From JAXMBX01 sp046349635 (lineage in GTDB: Bacteria; Planctomycetota; Planctomycetia; Planctomycetales; Planctomycetaceae): 64,000 bases of DNA. Below, in pieces: positions 17,798 through 27,296 of this stretch. A program made the translations under genes and the position numbers. The stretch is taken from contig JAXMBX010000001.1 of the NCBI GenBank assembly GCA_046349635.1, forward strand, positions 186,001 through 250,000, in the 5' to 3' direction. Under the pieces are notes generated by a model that saw only the letters and a program-made list of their open reading frames with translations, did no database searches and was not told where the DNA came from. Numbering within the stretch: the first letter of the stretch is position 1; every line of letters starts with the position of its first letter.

Positions 17798-18019
17798 TCA
17801 CGGGGCAGCGCAGGACGGAGTGGTGTGGGCCCGCATGACTCGTTGCCATTCCTCCGGTGAAAGGGTGATGGCCTGGGCCGGAATCAGCACGGGAATCATC
17901 TGGTTCACCGGATACTGCAGGCGGGTTTCGGGATCCGTGTTTACGAGAGAATCCCCCTCCAGAACCAATTCGGTCCGGGTCTGTGGGCAGCGGAGCAGTT
18001 TCAGGAGTGCGGGATTCAT
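17798..18019 (-). CDS. Trm112/UPF0434-like small protein
   Basis: A 73-residue protein starting MNPALLKLLRCPQTRTELVLEGDSL and containing YPVNQMIPVLIP, the layout of the Trm112/YcaR family (start helix, CPxT turn, YP-hydrophobic-IPVML strand). Only the first of the usual zinc cysteines is present. In eukaryotes and archaea Trm112 activates several methyltransferases. Here the gene directly precedes a methyltransferase gene, with a 17-base gap. The start was chosen by alignment to the family N-terminus; no strong ribosome site is seen. Confidence 0.7.
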   Translation of the reverse strand: MNPALLKLLRCPQTRTELVLEGDSLVNTDPETRLQYPVNQMIPVLIPAQAITLSPEEWQRVMRAHTTPSCAAP

Positions 18020-18204
18020 GAAAAAAAGCGGGCAGAGGTTTGTTTTAATCTCCTGCAATCTTACCGGGAACATGGAGACTTTTCCGGTGGAGACCCGATT
18101 CCGACAGGTCAAAAACTGGTCAAACCGTCCTGACTCCGGGTAAGATAACATCCTATCAATATTTGTGGATGTGTTCTGCTTTCACTCGGTAAACCGGAAG
18201 AGCG

Positions 18205-20721
18205 ATGGTTGTCCTCCGTCTGACGCTGCTGTCCGCCTGTCTCTTGTTGATGACAAGAGGAGGTCTGCTTCGCGCGGCGGCACCGGGAGACCGGGAAGAG
18301 TTCTTTGAAACGAAAATTCGCCCGGTCCTGACGCAGCACTGCCTGAAATGCCACGGGGCCGAAAAAGTGAGCGGCGAACTGCGGATTGACTCCCGTGACG
18401 CCTTGCTCAAGGGGGGGAGTCAGGGAACCTCGCTTGTTCCCGGAAAGCCGGAGGAAAGCCTTTTAATCCTGGCATTGCGGCACAAGGAGGGGGAACTGCA
18501 GATGCCCCCCGATAAGCCGCTCCCTCCGGAAGTCGTGAAGGACTTTGTCCGCTGGGTGGAGCAGGGGGCAGTCTGGCCGAAGACCTCTGTGATCGAGGCG
18601 GGGGCGGCTGCAAAACACTGGGCGTTCGTACCGGTGAAGGGGCCTGCGATCCCTGAGGATCCGACCGGCTGGGCTGAAACCTCGCTGGACCGGCTGATTG
18701 CGGCCCGCTGGAAAGAAGCCGGGGTGACTCCCGTCGAGCAGGCGGACAAGCGGACCCTGGTCCGGCGATTGAGTTTCGACCTGTGCGGCCTGCCTCCCAC
18801 TCCCGAGCAGATCGACACGTTTCTGAAAGATGAATCTCCCGGAGCATGGAGTCATCTGGTGGAGGAGATGCTGGCTTCGCCCCGGTATGGAGAGCGATGG
18901 GGACGTCACTGGATGGACGTGGTCCGGTACGCCGACACGGCCGGGGACAATGCCGACTATCCGATTCCGGAGATTCACCGTTATCGGGACTACATCATCG
19001 ACAGTTTCAACCGGGACAAGCCGTTCGACCAGTTCGTGATCGAGCAACTGGCGGGAGACATCCTCGCCGTCGAAGGGCCGCCCGAGTTGTACACCGAGCG
19101 GGTCGTGGCGACGGGCTTTGTTGCCTTGTCCCGGAGGTATGCGACGGCCCCCTTTGAACTGATGCACCTCACGATGGAAGATTCCATCGATACCGTGGGG
19201 CGGGCATTTCTGGGAATCACGATGAAATGTGCCCGCTGTCACGATCACAAGTTCGACCCGGTGACGATGCGGGACTACTACGGGCTGTACGGGATCTTCG
19301 CCAGTACCCGCTACCCGTATGCGGGATCGGAAGAGTTCCAGTCGAAGAATCTTCCACGGACTGGGTTCGTGCCATTGGATCGGTCCGCTGAGGCAACGGC
19401 GCGCCAAAAGGCCCAAGCAGAAAAGGTCAAAGCCCAGGAAACACTGCTGCAGGAATTGAGATCGACGGGGCCAGCCGCGAAGGAACTGGCGCGACTGGTT
19501 GCAGAGTTGGAACAGTTGAATGAGCAGATCGCCCGGCACGGGGAGGACCAGCCGGAGCAGGTTGCGAAATTGAAATCCGTGCTCGCGGAGACTCGCAAAA
19601 AACGGCAAGGTCTGGAAAAGAAACAGACGGATGAGATCAAGAAGCAGGAGCGGGTTTTGCGTGACCTTGCCAGCCGGGGGATGCCGGACGAAGTCCCCGT
19701 CGCGTATGCCGTCTGGGAGGACAAGCCTCAGGATGTTCCAGTCCAGCAGCGAGGAGAACCGGCGATGCCGGGGCCAGTCGTGCCGCATTCCGTTCCCAAG
19801 GCATTCGTCAGCGGCTCGTCTCCCGTTTTCCCGCCGAACACGAGCGGTCGCAAACAGTTAGCCGAGTGGCTGGTGAACCGCGACAATCCACTGACGGCCC
19901 GGGTGTTTGTGAACCGGGTCTGGCAATATCACTTCGGACGGGGAATCGCCGGAACGCCATCGAACTTCGGTCTGCGGGGTGAAGCCCCGACTCATCCGGA
20001 AGTGATCGACTATCTGGCCGATAAGTTCATGTCCCAGGGATGGTCGGTCAAGCAGTTGCACCGGGAGATTCTGCTGTCGAAAACGTATCGGCTTTCCAGC
20101 CGGATGGCCGCGGCGCAACAGGCGAAGGATCCCGCCAACCAATGGTATTGGCGGTTTCCGCGGAAGCGTCTGGAGGCGGAAGCGATTCGGGACAGCCTGC
20201 TGTTCGTGAGCGGGCGACTCGACCTGGCGCGGCCGGGTGTGCATCCCTTCCCGCCGATCAAGGAGTGGAACTGGACGCAGCACAAACCGTTCAAGGAGGT
20301 TTATCCCAGCCAGCATCGAAGTGTCTACCTGATGACGCAGCGTTTGCAACGGCATCCGTTCCTGGGATTGTTCGATGCGCCCGATACGAATACCACGACG
20401 GAGAAACGGACAAGTTCCACGGTTCCTCTCCAGGCCCTCTACCTGATGAACAACGCGGAGATGAAGGGGGACGCGGAAGCGTTTGCCGTCCTGATCCGAA
20501 AGAACGGTACGACCACGGCAGAGCGAATGAACTGGGCCTATCAACGGGCATTTGGGCGACCGGCGACTGAAGACGAGATCAAACGTTCCGGCGAATTCCT
20601 GGATCGCTAGCTGGCCGCGCAGAAGTCGGAAGCCAAACTTCCGGCAGACCCGGAAGCGGCCGCGTGGACGAGTCTGGCACGGGTGATTCTCTGTTCGAAT
20701 GAATTTGTGTATGTCGACTGA
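18205..20721 (+). pseudogene. PSCyt1-DUF1549-DUF1553 exported protein with an in-frame stop near its end
   Basis: The signal peptide is followed by the planctomycete cytochrome-like PSCyt1 domain with CLKCHG (about residue 49), then DUF1549 (LVRRLSFDLCGLPPTPEQ, YGERWGRHWMDVVRYADT) and a charged coiled-coil insertion (about 395-480). DUF1553 follows (NRVWQYHFGRGIAGTPSNFGLRGEAPTHPE). A TAG at 20608-20610 stops the frame after 801 residues. The same frame continues for another 36 codons to the TGA at 20721 and ends in SNEFVYVD, the usual family C-terminus. One base change (CAG to TAG) explains it. The family is always paired with DUF1501 proteins, as here; function unknown, suggested in complex polysaccharide use. 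Confidence 0.85.
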
Positions 20722-20728
20722 GGCTGCG

Positions 20729-22113
20729 ATGGTTCACAATGTCCGCACGGACCGACGTCAGTTCCTGAAGCATTCCGCAGGCTGCATGGCCGGGAGCACG
20801 GCGCTCTACAACAGCCTGCTGCAGGCGGCGGAACTGGGGGGACTCCATCCGCTCGCTCCAAAGCCGACTCATTTTCCCCCGCGGGCGAAGAACCTGATCG
20901 TCATTTTCCTGACGGGCGGATTCTCACACGTCGATACGTTCGACCCCAAGCCCGAACTGGCGAAGCAGCACGGCAAGAACGTTCCCGGCGTCCATCTGCG
21001 CGGCACGGATGCGATGCCCTTGATGGGATCGCCGTTCCAGTTCAAGGCATGTGGACAGTCCGGGCTGATGATCAGCGAAATTTTCCCCAGGCTGGGGGAA
21101 GTGGCCGATGATCTGTGCGTCATCCGTTCCCTGCATACGGACATTGTGGAACATTTCCAGTCGGTGCTGGCGATGCATACCGGTTCCGCGACCGTGCCGA
21201 TGCCGAGCCTCGGTTCATGGCTGAGCTACGGACTGGGAACGAAGAATCCGAATCTCCCTTCCTACGTCGTCCTGTGCGAGCATCTGCCGTATGCCGGGGC
21301 GCAGGTCTGGGACAATCTGTTTCTGCCGCCGGTCCACCAGGGGTGCGGCTGCTGCCGGGGAACAAGCCGATTGATGACATTGAGCCTCCCGTCGCGTCCG
21401 TCACGCTGCAGGAGCTGGAGCAGCGGATGCTGCAGGATCTGAATCAGAAGCACGCGGATGCCCGTCCGGGAGACCTGCAGTTGACCGCGCGGATGAACAG
21501 TTTTCGACCGCGGGGGATGATGCAGACCGCGCCGGAGATCTTCAACCTAGCTCAGGAAACCAAGCAGACCCACGAGATGTATGGCCTGAAGGAGGGGGAC
21601 AACAAATCAATCGCCTGGCAATTGCTCGTCGCCCGGCGGATGATCGAACGAGGGGTCAGGACTGTCGAGTTGATCGACACCGGCGCGAGCAACAACTGGG
21701 ACGCGCATGGCAACATGCAGGAACACCTTCCCAAGGCACAGCGGGTCGACCAACCGATTGCCGCGCTGCACAGGGATCTCAAGCAGCGCGGACTGCTGAA
21801 AGATACTCTGGTTGCCATCTGCACGGAGTTCGGACGGACCCCCTGGACCGACAACGGCCACGGGCGCAACCACTATGCCCAGGCGTTCAGTTGCCTGCTG
21901 GCGGGCGGGGGAGTGAAGGGAGGGGTCGCGTACGGCGCGACGGACGAATTCGGCATCAAGATCGTCAAGAATCCCGCCCACGTCCACGACTATCACGCCA
22001 CCATTCTGCATATGATGGGGCTGGATCACACCAAGCTGACGTATCGCTATGCGGGACGCGATTTCCGTCTCACCGACGTCGCCGGGAACGTCATCAAGGA
22101 TATTCTCGTTTAA
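20729..22113 (+). pseudogene. Tat-exported DUF1501 protein, single frameshift
   Basis: The ATG at 20729 follows GAGG, 8 bases after the end of the PSCyt1 partner. The N-terminus has the Tat motif RRQFLK and the DUF1501 blocks NLIVIFLTGGFSHVDTFDPKPEL and DDLCVIRSLHTD. The frame is lost at 21340-21343, where four G residues stand in place of an expected five; the next frame continues without gap (VRLLPGNKPIDDIEPP, CTEFGRTPWTDNGHGRNHY, to the TAA at 22113). The restored protein is about 461 residues, normal for the family, which is related to sulfatase/alkaline-phosphatase folds and probably lies in the periplasm. Confidence 0.88.
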
Positions 22114-22197
22114 GTTCCGCCATTTGCTCTCTCCCTCAACGGCGGGTTACACTCAACGGAAGGAGTTGAGTCACCATCTATTGGGAGAAAAATAGCG

Positions 22198-23289
22198 ATG
22201 CGCGTCGTGACGTTCGGCGAAGTGATGATCCGTCTGGCACCTCCCGAACAGTTGCGGCTGCGGCAGGTCATTCCCGGCTCTCTGGAAGCCACGTTTGGCG
22301 GCGGTGAAGTCAACGTCGCCGTCTCCATTGCCTACCAGGGGGGGCAGTCCGCCTTCCTCACGGTGCTGCCGGACAATCCGCTCACGGATGCGTTCCTGCA
22401 GGAGATCCGAAAATTCGGCGTCGATGCCGATCTCGTCCAGCGTTCCAAGCGGGGACGGTTCGGAACCTACTACGTCGAAACCGGAGCCAATCAGCGGGCC
22501 GGGACCGTCACCTACGACCGGGATCACAGCAGCATTTCTCTCGCCGGCCTGGAGGATTTCGACTGGGAAACGATCTTCCAGGATGCGGACTGGTTCCACA
22601 TCACCGGCATCACACCCGCATTGACCGCTCGCAGTGCGGAGTGCGCCATTGCGTCCGTCGAGCAGGCTCGCAAACGAGGGCTGACCGTCTCCTGCGATTT
22701 GAACTTCCGCAAGAAGCTCTGGAACTGGAAACAGGGAACCAAGCCGGTGGAACTGGCGCGGCAGACGATGCGACACCTGATTCCGTTCGTGGATCTGGTG
22801 ATCGCCAACGAGGAAGACGCCGACCTGGCGCTGGGGATCAAGGCGCCGGAAAGCAACGTCGAAGCGGGGGAACTGCACCTGGACGGTTACGAGCAGGTGG
22901 CGAAACAAATCGTCAAGGAATTTCTCAACGTTTCGAAAGTCGCGATTACGTTGCGTGAGAGCCGTTCTGCCAACGACAACCAGTGGGGCGCGCTGCTGTA
23001 CGATGCCAAAACGCAAAAGATGCATGTCGCGCCCACGGATGCCGCGGGGAAATATCGGCCCTATGAAATTCGCAACATCGTGGATCGGGTCGGAGCGGGG
23101 GATTCGTTCGGCGGCGGATTGATTTACGCCCTCCGGACTCCCGAGTTGTCCGAACCGGGGACCGCCTTGAGATACGCCGTCGCCGCCAGTTGCCTGAAGC
23201 ACAGCATCAAGGGGGATTTCAACTACGCAACCCGCGAAGAGATCATCAGCTTGATGGAGGGGAGCGGATCGGGACGGGTGCAACGCTGA
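22198..23289 (+). CDS. kdgK: PfkB-family sugar kinase, 2-keto-3-deoxygluconate kinase-like
   Basis: A 363-residue ribokinase-family enzyme with GGGAG before the ATG. It has the substrate-side motif FGGGEVNVAVSIAYQGG near the N-terminus and the ATP/anion-hole motif DRVGAGDSFGGG near the C-terminus with its catalytic Asp. Closest general layout is KdgK, which phosphorylates 2-keto-3-deoxygluconate; the sequence TFGEVMIRLAPPE at the start is typical of that subgroup. No partner KDPG aldolase is adjacent, so substrate is tentative. Cytosolic. Confidence 0.85.
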   Translation: MRVVTFGEVMIRLAPPEQLRLRQVIPGSLEATFGGGEVNVAVSIAYQGGQSAFLTVLPDNPLTDAFLQEIRKFGVDADLVQRSKRGRFGTYYVETGANQRAGTVTYDRDHSSISLAGLEDFDWETIFQDADWFHITGITPALTARSAECAIASVEQARKRGLTVSCDLNFRKKLWNWKQGTKPVELARQTMRHLIPFVDLVIANEEDADLALGIKAPESNVEAGELHLDGYEQVAKQIVKEFLNVSKVAITLRESRSANDNQWGALLYDAKTQKMHVAPTDAAGKYRPYEIRNIVDRVGAGDSFGGGLIYALRTPELSEPGTALRYAVAASCLKHSIKGDFNYATREEIISLMEGSGSGRVQR

Positions 23290-23296
23290 GAGCGTC

Positions 23297-23386
23297 TCAC
23301 AAAATGCGGTTGGTGATCATGTTGGATCTGCTTTGTCAGGAAACGGCACTTCGTCCAGAGCATTTTGTGAAATAGTTTCACTGAAA
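23297..23386. promoter_or_regulatory. Cluster of dyads upstream of the NtrC-like regulator
   Basis: An 11-bp inverted repeat TCACAAAATGC (23297-23307) / GCATTTTGTGA (23359-23369) is split by 51 bases. Overlapping its right arm are two tight dyads: GTGAAA-TAG-TTTCAC (23366-23380) and GTTTCA-C-TGAAAC (23374-23386), ending 14 bases before the regulator ATG. These look like operator half-sites, or a stem-loop in the leader. Confidence 0.5.
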
Positions 23387-23399
23387 CGGTACGCAGATC

Positions 23400-24815
23400 A
23401 TGGCCTTGAAACGCCCGAAGCGCGGAGTGTGGGAAGAACGGCTGGCGAAAGCGGACAGCCCGCTGTTCCTGATCGCCGCCGATCTCACCGTGCTGGCGTT
23501 CAATCCCGGTTGCGAGCGGTTGTGCGGCTGGAGCGCGATGGACGTACAGGGGAAACCGTGCCGATTTCTCTCCGAAACGGGGCACGGCATCCCCGCGCTG
23601 ATGGCGAATCTCTGTCCTCCCCCCGAAGTCTGGCAGGGGACCGAGACCAGCCTGCCGATCTACCTGGAACGGAAAGAGCATTCCCCTCTCGCACAACTGG
23701 TCCGCTTTATTCCGCTGCGCGATGCGAAGGGAAAAGTGACGAGCGCCTTGGGGGTGTTATCGGACATCATGCTCCCCCATCCCGAGAGGGAGATCTCCCC
23801 CAGTTTGCGTCTGCATGCGGAACTGGCTGCCATTCGCGTTCCGCTCCGCCGTCGATTTGGAGAACAGGCCCTCGTCGCCAAGTCCGCCCCGATGAAACGG
23901 GTTTTGAATCAGCTCGAACTGGCGATGCAGGTCTCCGCGGCAGTCTTTCTGCAGGGGGAAGCGGGGACCGGCAAGGAACATCTTGCGCGGTCGATTCATC
24001 TCGGCAGTCCCCTCAAGGAGCATTGGTTCGTTCCGCTCGATTGCAAGAAGCTCACGCCGGGAGAACTGGCGGGAATCCTGGAACGCTTGCTGGAAGTGCA
24101 TCACATTCCTCCTGGCGCGACCTCCGGACCGCAGCCCGGTTCGCTGTATCTGGCGGATGTGGAGTATCTCCCCCGTGACCTGCAGGAGAAACTGGCGCAC
24201 GAACTCCTGGAACGGGAACCGGCGGAACGGATTCGACTGCGGCTGCTCGCCTCCAGCACCGTGTCTTTAAAGCAACTGCTCGCGGAGGAAAAGTTGCGCG
24301 GCGACCTGGGGGCGGCTTTGAGTACCTTGATGATCGAGTTGCCTCCGCTGCGGGAACGGAGGGAGGATCTTCCGCTGCTGGCCCAGCATTTTCTGGAGGA
24401 ACAGAACAGGCTGCTGGAAAAGCCTCTCTCCGGACTCCTCCCGGAAGTGCATGAATTGTTCGAACGCTATCCGTGGCACGGCAACCTGGACGAACTGCAG
24501 CACATCATTCACGAGGCGGCGAAACTCGCTTCCGGGCAGATCGCGGAAAAGGATCTGCCCTTCCGTTTCCGGGTGGTTCGTGAAGCCCAGTTGACTCCTC
24601 CACCGCCGGAACATCCCCCGTTGCCGCTGGAGGAAATTCTGACCCGCGTGGAGACAGACCTGATCCGCCTCGCGCTGGAGCGGGCCGGGGACAATAAAAG
24701 CAAGGCGGCGGAAATGCTCCGCATCAATCGGGCGCGGTTGTATCGCCGTATGCAGATGCTGGGGATCGAAGACCGCGAAGGGGATCAGCCGGAGAATGAG
24801 ACGAAAGAGTCCTGA
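23400..24815 (+). CDS. PAS-AAA-Fis protein, degenerate NtrC-type regulator
   Basis: A 471-residue cytosolic regulator. A PAS-like domain (about residues 15-125) is followed by a domain laid out like the sigma-54 activator AAA+ module: Walker A GEAGTGKEHLARSIH (186-200), a Walker-B-like SLYLADVEYLPRDLQ (248-262) lacking the usual Asp-Glu pair, PPLRERREDLPLLAQHFL and YPWHGNLDELQHII. The GAFTGA loop that contacts sigma-54 is missing. A Fis-type helix-turn-helix (NKSKAAEMLRINRARLYRRMQML) closes it. It therefore probably binds DNA without activating sigma-54 polymerase. Possible autoregulation through dyads just upstream. Confidence 0.85.
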   Translation: MALKRPKRGVWEERLAKADSPLFLIAADLTVLAFNPGCERLCGWSAMDVQGKPCRFLSETGHGIPALMANLCPPPEVWQGTETSLPIYLERKEHSPLAQLVRFIPLRDAKGKVTSALGVLSDIMLPHPEREISPSLRLHAELAAIRVPLRRRFGEQALVAKSAPMKRVLNQLELAMQVSAAVFLQGEAGTGKEHLARSIHLGSPLKEHWFVPLDCKKLTPGELAGILERLLEVHHIPPGATSGPQPGSLYLADVEYLPRDLQEKLAHELLEREPAERIRLRLLASSTVSLKQLLAEEKLRGDLGAALSTLMIELPPLRERREDLPLLAQHFLEEQNRLLEKPLSGLLPEVHELFERYPWHGNLDELQHIIHEAAKLASGQIAEKDLPFRFRVVREAQLTPPPPEHPPLPLEEILTRVETDLIRLALERAGDNKSKAAEMLRINRARLYRRMQMLGIEDREGDQPENETKES

Positions 24816-24925
24816 AAATCGCCTGGAGCGATGTCGGTGATTGATTCATCGCCCCGGTGAGGTCACAATAAGAGTCTCGCCTGCGACCGGCCCACCGAAT
24901 TTGCTATCTCCAGGAGAACCCGCCC

Positions 24926-26266
24926 ATGAAGCACAATTCCACTCCCATTGCTCAACCTGCACTCTGGACCCGTCGCGATATGTTGAAATGGGGAGCGGCC
25001 GGCGTGGGGGCGGCTTGTCTTCCCTCCAGACTCCTGCGAGCGGCGGAACCGACCAAAAAACTCCGCGTGGCTGCGATCTTCACCGAGTTCACGTATCGCT
25101 CCCACGCTCACGTCCTTCTTGAGAACTTCGTCCAGCCCTATATCTTCCGCGGCAAGCTCGTGGATCCGAATATGGAAGTGGTCTCCATGTACGGCGACCA
25201 GTTCCCCGAACAGGAGATCGGACATCAGGTTTCGAAGCAGTTCAATATTCCCATCGTTCCCTCGATTCGCGAAGCCTTGACGCTGGGAGGGAAAAACCTG
25301 GCGGTCGATGCGGTCCTCTCCATCGGCGAGCATGGGCATTACCCCAAGAACGATTTCGACCAGGTGATGTATCCTCGCAAGCAGTTCTTCGACGGGATCG
25401 TCGGCGTGATGCGGGAGACAGGCCAGGTCGCTCCGATCTTCAACGACAAGCACCTCTCTTATCGCTGGGACTGGGCTTCGGAGATGTACAACACCGCCAA
25501 GGAAATGAAGATTCCCTTCATGGCCGGCAGTTCGGTCCCGCTGGCGGAGCGGACTCCCCCCATGGAACTCCCCCCGGAAACGGAGTTCGACGATCTGTTG
25601 CTGGTGCACGGCGGCGGCTTCGACGGCTACGACTTCCACGGCCTGGAAGTCCTGCAGTCTCTCACCGAAAGCCGTAAGGGGGGAGAGACCGGCGTGGAGA
25701 GCGTGCAGTATCTCACCGGCCCGGCAGTCTGGAAGGCGGCGGAAGAAAAGCTCTGGAACCCGGAACTTGTCGAACCTGCGCTGAAGCCCTCATTCAAGGA
25801 GAAAGCCGCCAAGTGGCGCGAGTTCACGCCGAACCCCATTCTGATCATCGTGCGCTACAAGGATGGCCTTCACGCCCCGATGCTCAGCGTCCCGGGGAGC
25901 GAATGGTGCTTCGGCTGCCGGTTGAAGGGAGACAGCGCGATTCATGCGACCCGGTTCCATGTGGGACCGTGGCAGAATCGAAACTTGTTCAAGGCTCTGT
26001 CGCATGCCATTCAGCACTTCTTCCGGACGGGGGTTTCTCCCTATCCGCTGGAGCGGACGCTGCTGACGACCGGGATGACGGAAGCGGCCTGCCATTCCGC
26101 CAAGACCGGCGAAAAGCCCTTCCCGACGCCCTACTTGGACATCCACTACCAACCCCGCGACTACCGGGCGTTCCGCGAAAACGGCGAGAGCTGGAAGATC
26201 CTGACCTACGCCGTCCCGGAACCGAAGGGGATGGAAACGCTGGGTGGGATTTCCGTTCCGAAATAA
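24926..26266 (+). CDS. Tat-exported protein of unknown function
   Basis: A 446-residue protein with AGGAG upstream of its ATG. A twin-arginine signal (TRRDMLKWGAAGVGAACLPSRLLRAA) sends it folded across the membrane. The mature part begins KKLRVAAIFTEFTYRSHAHVLLENF and contains a long stretch rich in conserved-looking aromatic and acidic residues (LLVHGGGFDGYDFHGLEVLQ). I recognise it only as a type found with planctomycete exported enzymes near Gfo/Idh/MocA and sugar-related genes; no catalytic motif is evident. It is the first of three adjacent exported protein genes. Confidence 0.7.
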   Translation: MKHNSTPIAQPALWTRRDMLKWGAAGVGAACLPSRLLRAAEPTKKLRVAAIFTEFTYRSHAHVLLENFVQPYIFRGKLVDPNMEVVSMYGDQFPEQEIGHQVSKQFNIPIVPSIREALTLGGKNLAVDAVLSIGEHGHYPKNDFDQVMYPRKQFFDGIVGVMRETGQVAPIFNDKHLSYRWDWASEMYNTAKEMKIPFMAGSSVPLAERTPPMELPPETEFDDLLLVHGGGFDGYDFHGLEVLQSLTESRKGGETGVESVQYLTGPAVWKAAEEKLWNPELVEPALKPSFKEKAAKWREFTPNPILIIVRYKDGLHAPMLSVPGSEWCFGCRLKGDSAIHATRFHVGPWQNRNLFKALSHAIQHFFRTGVSPYPLERTLLTTGMTEAACHSAKTGEKPFPTPYLDIHYQPRDYRAFRENGESWKILTYAVPEPKGMETLGGISVPK

Positions 26267-26344
26267 CTGGTTCCCCCTCCCGCTCCCCGGTACAGTGTCT
26301 CTGTGGTCGATGCATCACTGAGACATGCAACCTGGGAGTAGGGA

Positions 26345-27256
26345 ATGCGCGCGAGACGAGTCTGGACGGCGGTCGCTCTGTTTGTGTTCACGGCGGGAAT
26401 GCTTTCCGCCGGGGACGAAGTCTATAAACTCGGCCCCGATTCCCAGTTAAAACCGGACGTGCCGCACGGCAAGGTGCAGGCATATCGCTGGACGGAGAGC
26501 AAGGTCTATCCGGGAACCATCCGGGACTACTGGGTGTACGTCCCCGCCCAGTACAACGGGTCGGAGCCGGCGGCCGTCATGGTCTTTCAGGACGGCAAAG
26601 GCTACCTCGATGAGAAAGGGAACGTGCGGGCGGGGATTGTGTTCGACAATCTGATCGCCGCGAAACAGATTCCCTTGATCATCGGCATCTTTGTCAATCC
26701 GGGGCAGATTCTCCCCGCGCAACCCGGCCAGACGCCCCGCAGCAATCGCAGTGTCGAATACGACACGCTCAACGACCAGTACGCCCGATTTCTGATTGAA
26801 GAAATTCTCCCCGCCGTGGGGAAGGAGTATCGTCTGACGGACGATCCCGCGAAGCGGGCGATCTGCGGGATCAGTTCCGGGGGGATCTGTGCCTTCACCG
26901 TCGCCTGGGAACGTCCGGATGCCTTTCACAAGGTCGTGAGCCACGTCGGCAGCTTCACCAATATCCGTGGGGGGCATGTCTACCCGGCGGTGATCCGCAA
27001 GACGGAGCGCAAGCCGCTGCGGATCTCCCTGCAGGACGGATCGGGAGATCTGGACAACGTCCACGGCAACTGGCCTCTCGCCAACCAGGAAATGGCCGCC
27101 GCCCTCAAGTTCGCCGGGTATGACTATCAGTTCGTCTTCGGTGAAGGGATGCACAGCAACAAGCATGGAGGGGCGATCTTTCCCGAGACCATGCGCTGGC
27201 TTTGGCGACCGGAGATTGTGACCGCGACGCCGGCCGCGACCACTCCCGCCAAGTGA
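26345..27256 (+). CDS. Exported esterase-like alpha/beta hydrolase (esterase D/enterochelin-esterase type)
   Basis: A 303-residue protein with ribosome site GGGAGTAGGGA and a signal peptide (VWTAVALFVFTAGMLSAG). The fold is recognisable from YWVYVPAQYNGSEPAAVMVFQDGKGYL, the nucleophile elbow AICGISSGGICAF (Ser in GxSxG), and the C-terminal catalytic His in EGMHSNKHGGAIFPETMRWLWR. An acid in LQDGSGDLDN is in the right region. Substrate probably a sugar or feruloyl-type ester, an inference from family. Intergenic gaps in this run are 78 and 40 bases. Confidence 0.85.
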   Translation: MRARRVWTAVALFVFTAGMLSAGDEVYKLGPDSQLKPDVPHGKVQAYRWTESKVYPGTIRDYWVYVPAQYNGSEPAAVMVFQDGKGYLDEKGNVRAGIVFDNLIAAKQIPLIIGIFVNPGQILPAQPGQTPRSNRSVEYDTLNDQYARFLIEEILPAVGKEYRLTDDPAKRAICGISSGGICAFTVAWERPDAFHKVVSHVGSFTNIRGGHVYPAVIRKTERKPLRISLQDGSGDLDNVHGNWPLANQEMAAALKFAGYDYQFVFGEGMHSNKHGGAIFPETMRWLWRPEIVTATPAATTPAK

Positions 27257-27296
27257 CCTGTCGATATTTCATTGAGCAATTTCGGAAACTCCGATC

